Source of the DNA: Rhodobacter sp. SY28-1
GTDB lineage: Bacteria > Pseudomonadota > Alphaproteobacteria > Rhodobacterales > Rhodobacteraceae
Direction: 5' to 3'
Assembly: GCF_005222785.1 (NCBI RefSeq)
Contig: NZ_STGH01000002.1
Location: 868,001 to 932,000 of the forward strand
DNA length: 64,000 bases
A program made the position numbers and the translations under genes. The notes beneath the pieces were generated by a model that was given only the letters and a program-made list of their open reading frames with translations, was not told the origin of the DNA and did no database searches. Shown here in pieces: positions 25,488-32,848 of the stretch. Each line of letters begins with the position of its first letter. Position 1 is the first letter of the stretch.

Positions 25488-25531
25488 GCCTGCCAGCGAA
25501 AAGTGGATACCGGTTTTCGCGACCGGCAGGC
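25488..25531. repeat. Compound palindrome with GCGAAAA...TTTTCGC core
   Basis: Outer arms GCCTGCC (25488-25494) / GGCAGGC (25525-25531) and inner arms GCGAAAA (25496-25502) / TTTTCGC (25514-25520) around GTGGATACCGG. The core GCGAAAAGTGGATACC is reminiscent of a short palindromic repeat widespread in alphaproteobacterial intergenic DNA, from memory. A partial GGCGAAAAGTGGGA occurs at about 24229. It starts at the base after the sulfurtransferase stop and may terminate that transcript. Confidence 0.55.
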
Positions 25532-25609
25532 GATCACCACCCCCTTCCACGCTTGTCGTCGCCTGCGGCTTGTGGCACTGGGCTGGCGTCCAGAACCCCG
25601 GGAACTCCC

Positions 25610-26785
25610 ATGCTTGAAACCCTGAATCCCCAGCCGCAGGACAAGATCCTGCAACTTATCGCGATGTACCGGGATGACCCCCGGACCACCAAGATCGACC
25701 TTGGCGTCGGCGTCTACAAGGACGCGACCGGCCTCACCCCGGTGATGCGGGCGGTGAAGGCAGCGGAAAAGCAGCTGTGGGAGACGGAGAAGACCAAGAC
25801 CTATACCGGTCTGGCTGGTGAGCCCGCCTACAACGCCGCGCTGGTCTCGATGATCCTGGGCGAGGGCTACACCGACCGTGCGGCCTCGGTTGCCACGCCC
25901 GGAGGCACTGGCGCGATCCGGCAGGCGCTGGAACTGATCAAGATGGCCAACCCCAAGGCCCGCGTCTGGATGTCGGCACCGACCTGGCCGAACCATCCCT
26001 CGATCGTGAAATACCTCGGCATGACGGGGGTGGAGTATCGCTACTTCAACGTTGCAACCTCGGGCATCGACTTTCCGGGCCTGATGGCCGACCTTGAGGG
26101 CGTGGCGAGCGGGGATGCGGTTCTGTTGCATGGATGCTGCCACAACCCGACCGGCGCGAACCTCGACGGCGCGCAGTGGGATCAGGTGATCGCGTTGCTG
26201 CAGAAGAAGGGCGCAGTGCCCTTCGTCGACCTCGCCTACCAGGGCTTCGGCGATGGGCTGGAAGAAGACGCGGCCGCGACCCGCAAAGTCGCTGCCGCCT
26301 TCCCGGAAGTGCTGATTGCCGCCTCCTGCTCGAAGAACTTCGGCATCTACCGTGAGCGGACGGGTATTCTGGTGGCCCTGACCTCGCCAGACCGCAAGGC
26401 CGTGGTGCAGGGCAACCTGAACTTCCTGAACCGGCAGAACTACAGCTTCCCGCCCGACCACGGCGCGCGGCTGGTGACGATGATCCTTGAGGATCAGGCG
26501 TTGACCGCCGAGTGGAAGCAGGAGCTGGAGGAGGTCCGCCAGAACATGCTGGGGCTGCGGAAGCAGCTGGCCGATGAACTGCGCCGCGCGACCAACACCG
26601 ACCGTTTCGACTTCGTCGCCAGCCACCGGGGGATGTTCAGCCGCCTGGGCCTGAACGAGGCGCAGGTGAACCGGCTGCGGGAAGAACACGGCATCTACAT
26701 GGTCGGCGACAGCCGGATCAACATCGCGGGCCTGAACGCGAAAACCGTGCCGATCCTTGCTGCTGCCATCGCGCAGGTGATCTGA
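25610..26785 (+). CDS. Aspartate/aromatic aminotransferase (class I, Ib-type)
   Basis: PLP enzyme exchanging amino groups between aspartate or aromatic amino acids and 2-oxoglutarate. 391 residues. Opening KILQLIAMYRDDPRTTKIDLGVGVYKD is diagnostic of the AspC/TyrB group; PLP Lys242 lies in SCSKNFGIYRERTG; the substrate-binding Arg occurs in GDSRINIAGL near the C-terminus. Start ATG 25610, no strong ribosome site. The DMT exporter begins six bases after the stop, so they are probably co-transcribed. Aspartate versus aromatic preference cannot be read safely. Confidence 0.92.
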   Translation: MLETLNPQPQDKILQLIAMYRDDPRTTKIDLGVGVYKDATGLTPVMRAVKAAEKQLWETEKTKTYTGLAGEPAYNAALVSMILGEGYTDRAASVATPGGTGAIRQALELIKMANPKARVWMSAPTWPNHPSIVKYLGMTGVEYRYFNVATSGIDFPGLMADLEGVASGDAVLLHGCCHNPTGANLDGAQWDQVIALLQKKGAVPFVDLAYQGFGDGLEEDAAATRKVAAAFPEVLIAASCSKNFGIYRERTGILVALTSPDRKAVVQGNLNFLNRQNYSFPPDHGARLVTMILEDQALTAEWKQELEEVRQNMLGLRKQLADELRRATNTDRFDFVASHRGMFSRLGLNEAQVNRLREEHGIYMVGDSRINIAGLNAKTVPILAAAIAQVI

Positions 26786-26791
26786 CACATC

Positions 26792-27667
26792 ATGCTGGCC
26801 GTCGTCCTGTCTATTGCAGCGGCGGCGGCCTTTGCGGCTTCGGCCATGTTCATCGACAGCGTTTCGGGTCGGGTCCGACCGCTGCAACTGTCGCGCTGGC
26901 AGATGAGCCTCGCGTTCCTGATGACCGCCGTGATCGTGGTCGTGACGGGCGGCTGGCGCAGCCTTGATCTAGAGATGATCTTGTGGCTGACCGCGTCCTC
27001 GGCCTCGGGCATCATGGTCGGCTCGCTGACCTATATTGCGACGATCCAGTATACCGGGCCGCGCATCTCGGCGCTTCTCTTCACCACCGCTTCCCCCTTC
27101 GCGCTGGCCCTCGGCTTCGGCTTCCGGGGGGAGACAGTCTCGCCCCTGCAAGCCGCAGGCGTCGGCCTGATCGTCGCGGGGATCGCCCTTGCCGTGATGG
27201 GACCCAAGCAGGACGAGGGCGCGCGGACCCCGAAACCCTTGTGGATAGGGATCGGCCTTGGTCTCGTCACCTCATTTGCGCAGGCGCTGGGAAGCCTCCT
27301 CGCCCGCCCCGCGATGCTGGAGGGCGCGGACCCGGTGGCCGCGATGGTGGTCCGGTCCGGGACCGGGGCGCTGTTCTTCATCGCGCTCCTCGCCTTGCCT
27401 GCCTTCAGGCCTGCCGGCCTGCCCTCGCGCGTCGAGGTCCGGCAGATCGGGTTTTCGGCGCTGGCGGGGATGGTCATCGGCATGTCCTTCCTGATGGCCG
27501 CCCTCGCGCGCGGAGATGTGGGGATCGTCACGACACTGTCCTCGACCACGCCGATCCTCATTCTGCCGATGGTCTGGGCCGTCTACTGCCGGATGCCCGG
27601 CCCCTTGGCCTGGGTCGGGGCGGCGCTGGCGGTCCTTGGAACCGCGCTGATCTCGGCGACCAGCTGA
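26792..27667 (+). CDS. DMT superfamily exporter (EamA)
   Basis: Inner-membrane carrier of 291 residues, ten hydrophobic helices in two EamA repeats, with TATIQYTGPRISALLFTTASP and DVGIVTTLSSTTPILILP as the equivalent repeat segments. It follows the aminotransferase by six bases, so an amino-acid-related export substrate is possible. Start ATG 26792 with no clear ribosome site, consistent with translational coupling. The CoA-transferase gene starts 58 bases after it. Confidence 0.87.
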   Translation: MLAVVLSIAAAAAFAASAMFIDSVSGRVRPLQLSRWQMSLAFLMTAVIVVVTGGWRSLDLEMILWLTASSASGIMVGSLTYIATIQYTGPRISALLFTTASPFALALGFGFRGETVSPLQAAGVGLIVAGIALAVMGPKQDEGARTPKPLWIGIGLGLVTSFAQALGSLLARPAMLEGADPVAAMVVRSGTGALFFIALLALPAFRPAGLPSRVEVRQIGFSALAGMVIGMSFLMAALARGDVGIVTTLSSTTPILILPMVWAVYCRMPGPLAWVGAALAVLGTALISATS

Positions 27668-27724
27668 GGCTTGGCAGGCCCCCTGCCCCCGTGCTTGACT
27701 GCGCGCACAATCCGGGGGGATCAG

Positions 27725-29044
27725 ATGGCCAAGGCAGCACAGCGGATCACGGCCGAGGAGGCAGCGGGGCTGGTCCGGTCGGGCATGTGGCTCGACTATG
27801 GCGCGGTTCTGGGCCAGCCCGATGCGTTCGACGAGGCTTTGGCGCGGCGGCTGGGTGAGGTCACGAACCTCCGCTTCCGCTCCGTCCTCACCGCCCGCCC
27901 CCGCGCGGTGCTGGAGGCGGACCCCGAGGCGCAGCACGTCCATTGGTTCTCCACCCACTTCTCCGGCTACGACCGGAGGAAGCATGACGCCGGGATGGCG
28001 CATTACCTGCCGGTGAACCTGGGCGAGGTGCCCGACTACTATCGCCGCTTCATCGACCCGCCGGATATCGTGGTCTTCAAGACCGCGCCGATGGATGACC
28101 GCGGCTTCTTCAACTTTGGCCCTAACACGCTGTGGATGCGGGCGCTGGTCGAACGCGGCAAGGTGGTGATCGTCGAGGAGACGCCGACGCTGCCCTATGT
28201 GATGGGTGACGGGACCGGGGTCCATGTATCGGAGGTGGACTATATCATCCCAGGCCTCGACCGCCCGATGGCTGAGTTGCCAAAGGGAGCGGCAAGTGAA
28301 GTCGATAAGGCCGTCGCCCGGCTGATCGCGGCGGAGGTTGAGGACGGGTCCTGCCTGCAGATCGGGATCGGGGGGATGCCGAATGCGGTCTGTTCGCTGC
28401 TGGCGGAAAGTCCGGTGTCGGACCTGGGGATCCATACCGAGATGATGACGGATGGGATCGTGGACCTGTATCGGGCCGGGCGGGTGACGGGCGCGCGGAA
28501 GCAGCTCAATCCGGGGAAGATGGTCTGCACCTTCGCTTTGGGGGCGCAGTACCTGTATGACTTCATCGACCGGAACCCGGAGGTGGAGTTTCACCCCGTC
28601 GACTACACCAACCTGCCGCACAATATCATGCGGAATGACCGGGTGGTGTCGATCAACAACACGACCCAGGTCGACCTGCAGGGGCAGGCGGCGTCGGAGA
28701 CGGACGGGTTCCGGCATATCTCGGGCACCGGGGGGCAGCTGCAGTTCGTGCGCGGGGCTTACGGGTCGAGGGGGGGGAAAAGCTTTATGTGTCTCGCCTC
28801 GACCTACGACAAGAAGGGGGAAAGGAAGAGCCGGATCGTGACGGCGCTGACCCGGGGCAATGTGGTGACGACGCCCCGGACGGACATGATGTATGTGGTG
28901 ACTGAATACGGGATGGTGAACCTGAAAGGCCGGTCGATTGCCGAGCGGGCGCGGGCGCTGATCTCGATTGCCCACCCGGATTTCCGGGAGGAGCTGGAGC
29001 GGGATGCCTATGAACACCGGCTGATCCCGCGGGGGTTCTTCTGA
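27725..29044 (+). CDS. Acetyl-CoA hydrolase/transferase family CoA-transferase
   Basis: 439 residues. Resembles butyryl-CoA:acetate and 4-hydroxybutyrate CoA-transferases: FSTHFSGYDRRKH, LQIGIGGMPNAV, IHTEMMTDGIVDLY with the probable catalytic Glu239, and MMYVVTEYGMVNLKGRS. It would move CoA between short-chain acids and acetate, or hydrolyse acetyl-CoA. Start ATG 27725 after CCGGGGGGATCAG. A perfect hairpin at 29183 ends the transcript. Codons near 28350-29000 are strikingly G-rich, but the frame is intact. The donor and acceptor acids cannot be named. Confidence 0.88.
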   Translation: MAKAAQRITAEEAAGLVRSGMWLDYGAVLGQPDAFDEALARRLGEVTNLRFRSVLTARPRAVLEADPEAQHVHWFSTHFSGYDRRKHDAGMAHYLPVNLGEVPDYYRRFIDPPDIVVFKTAPMDDRGFFNFGPNTLWMRALVERGKVVIVEETPTLPYVMGDGTGVHVSEVDYIIPGLDRPMAELPKGAASEVDKAVARLIAAEVEDGSCLQIGIGGMPNAVCSLLAESPVSDLGIHTEMMTDGIVDLYRAGRVTGARKQLNPGKMVCTFALGAQYLYDFIDRNPEVEFHPVDYTNLPHNIMRNDRVVSINNTTQVDLQGQAASETDGFRHISGTGGQLQFVRGAYGSRGGKSFMCLASTYDKKGERKSRIVTALTRGNVVTTPRTDMMYVVTEYGMVNLKGRSIAERARALISIAHPDFREELERDAYEHRLIPRGFF

Positions 29045-29182
29045 GATGTGTCCACGGTGGACAGTTCGCCCGAACCTTTCCAGATCAATATCTTGCCGAT
29101 TTTCGTTCAGGGTTTCTTAACGCCTTGCGGGTAGGGGCGGCTTTCAGATTGAGCGCCTTGCGGCGCGAAGACCTTTTGTCTC

Positions 29183-29211
29183 GCCGCTTTGCGTGAAGGA
29201 CGCAAAGCGGC
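29183..29211. terminator. Bidirectional hairpin between CoA-transferase and DMT exporter
   Basis: Perfect 12-bp stem GCCGCTTTGCGT / ACGCAAAGCGGC with loop GAAGG, in the 239-base gap between two convergent genes. A smaller GCGCC/GGCGC hairpin lies 25 bases before it. No gene is supported in this gap. Confidence 0.7.
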
Positions 29212-29283
29212 TCGGGGTGTTGCCTCCGGTGGGGATATTTTCCGAAGGGAAAGGTCGGGGCCGGGCTTGGGGCTGGGGCCGGG

Positions 29284-30147
29284 CTACCGGCTGGCCTGCC
29301 ATGCGGCGAGGAGGCCCGCCGCCGCGATCAGGGCCATGCCGGCAAAGCCGAGCGCATCGGGAAGTTGCTGGAAGACCAGCCAGCCAAGGATCGTCGCAAA
29401 GGCGATGTGCATGTAGTTGACGGGCGCAAGGGTCGAGGCCGGGGCCTCGCGGTAGGCCGAGGTGAACATCAGGTGTCCGGCGGTGGCGAGCGTGCCAAGG
29501 GCCACCATCAGGCCGATGTCGAAGGCGGTTGGCAGGGTTTCGCTGCCCAGGGCCAGGGTCAGGCCGATGAAGACCAGCGCGCCGACCAGCGCGGTGTGGA
29601 ACAACAGCGCCATCGTCGTCTCGGTCCGGGCAAGAACCCGGGTGAGGACGTGGTAGCCTGTCGCCAGCACGGCATTCAGCAAGGCCAGGGCAACGCCAAA
29701 GGGATCAAGCCCACTGCCAGGCCGGGCGATGAGAAGGACGCCCGCAAACCCGATTGCCGCCGCGACCCAGCCAAGCGGGCTGACCTTTTCGCCCAGCAAC
29801 GTCGCTGCGGTCAGCATGACGAGGACGGGGGTGACGTAGATGATCGCCACGGTTTCGGCCACCGGCATGACCTTCAGGGCCATGAGCATGAAGATCGACG
29901 CCAGGGCAAGGCAGAGGCCGCGCAAGATCACCAGCGCGGTGCGATGGGTCCGTACCAGCGCCAACCCGTGACGGGGCGCCATGACCAGCGTCACCAGCGC
30001 CAGATTCACACTGTAGCGGACGGCGAGGACCAGCGAGGCAGCGTAGAGCAGCGACAGGTATTTTCCCAGCGTATCGGCCCCCGCGAACAGGAGCGTTGCG
30101 GCAACGACTAGCAGGATGCCACGCAGGGGATTTGCTGCCTGGGGCAT
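29284..30147 (-). CDS. DMT superfamily exporter (EamA)
   Basis: Inner-membrane carrier of 287 residues with two EamA repeats (ten helices), including MPVAETVAIIYVTPVLVMLTA and LAPVNYMHIAFATILGWLVF. Start ATG 30147. It follows the half-size DMT gene by 26 bases on the same strand, so the two may be one operon. Substrate unknown. The C-terminus ends directly after the last helix (AAWQASR). Confidence 0.87.
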   Translation of the reverse strand: MPQAANPLRGILLVVAATLLFAGADTLGKYLSLLYAASLVLAVRYSVNLALVTLVMAPRHGLALVRTHRTALVILRGLCLALASIFMLMALKVMPVAETVAIIYVTPVLVMLTAATLLGEKVSPLGWVAAAIGFAGVLLIARPGSGLDPFGVALALLNAVLATGYHVLTRVLARTETTMALLFHTALVGALVFIGLTLALGSETLPTAFDIGLMVALGTLATAGHLMFTSAYREAPASTLAPVNYMHIAFATILGWLVFQQLPDALGFAGMALIAAAGLLAAWQASR

Positions 30148-30173
30148 GACGGGGGCTCGGCTCCTGCTGCACG

Positions 30174-30602
30174 CTAGATCTTCAGCGTGACCAGTACGGC
30201 GCCGGTTGCGATAAACGCAACCCCGGTCCAGTTCAGCGCTGACAGCCGTTCACCCAGAAAGATCGCTGCGAACACCGCAACAAGGACAACGCTCAGTTTG
30301 TCCAGAGGTGCCACGCGGGACGCATCGCCCAGTTTGAGTGCGCGGAAGTAGCAAAGCCACGACGCCCCCGTGGCAAGTCCGGAATGTGCGATAGCGCCCA
30401 ACGTTCTCCATGAGACATTGGCCGGGCTCTGCCACTGGCCGGTCGCCGCGACGATAAGCGCAAGGACGGCAAGCACGACACAGGTGCGCAGAAGGGTGAC
30501 GTAGTCCGACGGCAGGCCGCTGACCCCGATCTTGGCGAAGATCGCTGTCAATGCGGCGAACACAGCAGAGAGAACGGCCCAGAACTGCCAGCTGGATGTC
30601 AT
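30174..30602 (-). CDS. Half-size DMT protein (single EamA domain)
   Basis: 142 residues with five hydrophobic helices, one EamA domain instead of two. It opens MTSSWQFWAVLSAVFAALTAIFAKIGVSG and ends LSALNWTGVAFIATGAVLVTLKI. Single-domain EamA proteins are thought to work as dimers. Start chosen at ATG 30602, where the hydrophobic helix begins; the frame continues upstream to 30785 but encodes polar, GC-rich sequence overlapping the amtB terminator region. Located between amtB and the full-size exporter. Confidence 0.8.
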   Translation of the reverse strand: MTSSWQFWAVLSAVFAALTAIFAKIGVSGLPSDYVTLLRTCVVLAVLALIVAATGQWQSPANVSWRTLGAIAHSGLATGASWLCYFRALKLGDASRVAPLDKLSVVLVAVFAAIFLGERLSALNWTGVAFIATGAVLVTLKI

Positions 30603-30745
30603 TTTGGCGGCCTCGCTTCGGGGCGAGCCTATGCGATTGTGATGCGGGGGCCAAGCTGTCCTGAACAGGGCCGCCCCCCGGCATCTTCGCATGGTTTTGT
30701 CGCGGTGGAGACATTGTTTGCCGCCTGGGGCATCCGCAAACGAAA

Positions 30746-30818
30746 ACGGCCCGTGGGGGGAGGACCCACGGGCCGTCTCGGGCAACTGCGGCAGACCGGG
30801 AGGAGGGGTCTGCCGCAG
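30746..30818 (-). terminator. Tandem hairpin terminator of amtB
   Basis: Two perfect 12-bp stems just beyond the amtB stop: CTGCGGCAGACC / GGTCTGCCGCAG (30786-30818) and ACGGCCCGTGGG / CCCACGGGCCGT (30746-30776). On the minus strand the second stem is followed by TTTTCGTTTG, a plausible T-rich tail. Confidence 0.8.
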
Positions 30819-30825
30819 GATCCAC

Positions 30826-32193
30826 TTACGAGTGGTAGGCCTGTTCGCCGTGGCTGGTGAGGTCGAGGCCCTGACGCTCGGTGTCGTTGTCGACCCGCAG
30901 ACCCATGGTCATGTCCACCAGCTTGAAGGCGATGTAGGCCACGACGCCGGACCAGACGATGGTGATCAGCACGCCCTCGATCTGGATCCAGAGCTGGGCC
31001 ATCATCGCGTAGTCGTCACCCTTGACCCCGCCGAAGGCAGCGGCCGAGAAGACGCCGGTCAGCACCGCGCCGACGATCCCGGCGACGCCGTGGATGCCGA
31101 AGACGTCAAGGCTGTCGTCGTATTTCATCTTCAGCTTCACCACGGTGACGAAGAAGTAGCTGGCGAGAGTCGCAAGCACGCCCAGGAGGATCGCGCCCAT
31201 CGGGCCGACCGTGCCGCAGGCCGGGGTGATGGCGACAAGGCCGGTCACCATGCCCGAGGCCGCACCCAGCATCGAGGCCTTGCCGCGCTGCATCCCTTCG
31301 ATCGCGCACCAGGCCAGGGTCGCGGCGGCGGTGCAGATGAAGGTGTTGATCATGGCCAGCGTCGCGCCGCCGTTCGCCTCGAGGTTCGAGCCGACGTTAA
31401 AGCCGAACCAGCCGACCCAGAGCATCGAGGCGCCGATCATGGTCATGACCATCGAGTGCGGAGCCATGTTGTCCTTGCCGTAGCCGATGCGCGGGCCGAT
31501 CACGAGAGCTCCGACCAGCGCCGCGATGCCGGCGTTGATGTGGACCACGGTGCCGCCGGCAAAGTCGATCGCACCCTTGGCGAAGAGGTAGCCGTTGGCG
31601 TCCCAGACCATGTGGGCGATCGGGAAGTAGGAGAAGGTGCCCCAGAGGACCGAGAACACCAGCACGGACTTGAACTTAACCCGTTCTGCGAAGGCACCGA
31701 TGATCAGCGCGGGCGTGATCGCCGCGAAGGTCATCTGGAAGGCGATGAACAGGTATTCCGGGATCACGTAGCCCGCCGAGAAGGTGGCGGACATGCTGTC
31801 GGCAGTGACGCCGGAGAGGAAGAGCTTGCCCGTGCCGCCCCACCAGGGCGAGGTCGAGCCGCCGAACGAGAAGGAATAGCCGTAGATCACCCACACGAGC
31901 ATCATCACGCAGGCGATGACGGTGGTCTGCATCAGGATCGACAGCATGTTCTTCTGCCGCACCAGGCCGCCGTAGAACAGCGCAAGACCCGGGATCGTCA
32001 TGAAGAGGACGAGGACGGTCGAGACCATCATCCAGCTGACGTCGCCCTTGTCCATGACCGGGACGACTTCCTCGACCACTTCAGCGGCGGCTTCGGTCGC
32101 CTCGGCGGTCGCTTCCTGCGCCCAGGCGGGCAGGCTGGCGAAGAGCGCGGCAGAGAGCGCGCCAAGGCCTGCGAGTTTGTTTTGGATTGTCAT
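30826..32193 (-). CDS. amtB: Ammonium transporter
   Basis: Inner-membrane ammonium channel of 455 residues. A signal peptide (to AWA-QE, about 25) is followed by an Ala/Glu-rich acidic stretch and eleven helices. The channel histidines lie in GGTVVHINAGIAALVG and VFGIHGVAGIVGAV. It starts 27 bases after glnK, the classical glnK-amtB operon in which GlnK plugs the channel when nitrogen is ample. Start ATG 32193 after AGGGGAACACC. A tandem hairpin terminator follows. Confidence 0.97.
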   Translation of the reverse strand: MTIQNKLAGLGALSAALFASLPAWAQEATAEATEAAAEVVEEVVPVMDKGDVSWMMVSTVLVLFMTIPGLALFYGGLVRQKNMLSILMQTTVIACVMMLVWVIYGYSFSFGGSTSPWWGGTGKLFLSGVTADSMSATFSAGYVIPEYLFIAFQMTFAAITPALIIGAFAERVKFKSVLVFSVLWGTFSYFPIAHMVWDANGYLFAKGAIDFAGGTVVHINAGIAALVGALVIGPRIGYGKDNMAPHSMVMTMIGASMLWVGWFGFNVGSNLEANGGATLAMINTFICTAAATLAWCAIEGMQRGKASMLGAASGMVTGLVAITPACGTVGPMGAILLGVLATLASYFFVTVVKLKMKYDDSLDVFGIHGVAGIVGAVLTGVFSAAAFGGVKGDDYAMMAQLWIQIEGVLITIVWSGVVAYIAFKLVDMTMGLRVDNDTERQGLDLTSHGEQAYHS

Positions 32194-32220
32194 TTCAGGT
32201 GTTCCCCTCTTCCCCGCCGT

Positions 32221-32559
32221 TCACAGCGCGTCGTCATCGGTTTCGCCGGTGCGCACCCGCACGGCATGTTCAACGTCCAGGACGAAAATCTTTCCGTCGC
32301 CGATCTTGTCGGTCTTGGCGGTCTTCTGGATGGTCGCGACGACCTGATCGGACAGCGCGTCGGAGACGACGATTTCCAGCCGGACTTTCGGCACGAAGTT
32401 CACGGCATATTCCGCACCGCGATAGATTTCGGTGTGACCGGACTGGCTGCCGAACCCCTTGATCTCGGTCACCATCATCCCGCGCACGCCGATTGCGGTC
32501 AGCGCCTCGCGGACCTCCTCGAGCTTGAACGGCTTGATTGCTGCAATGATGAGCTTCAC
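32221..32559 (-). CDS. glnK: PII nitrogen regulatory protein
   Basis: Trimeric signal protein of 112 residues that senses 2-oxoglutarate, ATP/ADP and glutamine. The start is GTG 32559 after AGAGGGGAAAAAC; it begins (M)KLIIAAIKPFKLEEVREAL. The T-loop holds uridylylation site Tyr51 in GHTEIYRGAEY; the C-terminal signature DGKIFVLDVEHAVRVRTGE is intact. Paired with amtB, hence glnK rather than glnB. The upstream gap (32560-32848), shared with the divergent penicillin-binding protein, carries several GTGCA/TGCAC half-sites near 32680-32726 but no canonical NtrC dyad that I can defend. Confidence 0.96.
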   Translation of the reverse strand: MKLIIAAIKPFKLEEVREALTAIGVRGMMVTEIKGFGSQSGHTEIYRGAEYAVNFVPKVRLEIVVSDALSDQVVATIQKTAKTDKIGDGKIFVLDVEHAVRVRTGETDDDAL

Positions 32560-32848
32560 GTTTTTCCCCTCTGTTTTTGGCAGGCACCCAGGGGTGGGAC
32601 CTTCGAGGGCCATGAGGCAGGCGAATGCTGCGGCTGCACAAGAATTGGTCGGCCTGCGGCGGGGTGGTCACGGGCGTTGGTGCACATTTTTTGCACTTTT
32701 TCCGGGCATCGCCTAACTATTGTGCATATTCGGGACGCGAATCACGGAGGACCTGACTTCGCTTTCGCGGAAATCCGGGATACTGTGCGGATCAATCGGG
32801 TCGGAATGACCCCAACGATGACCCTAGTCACGAGTGGCAAGAGCAGGC

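Noticed and set aside
32675-32730. NtrC-binding site in front of glnK
   Set aside because: Several GTGCA and TGCAC half-sites occur, but their orientation and spacing do not give GCAC-N7-GTGC.
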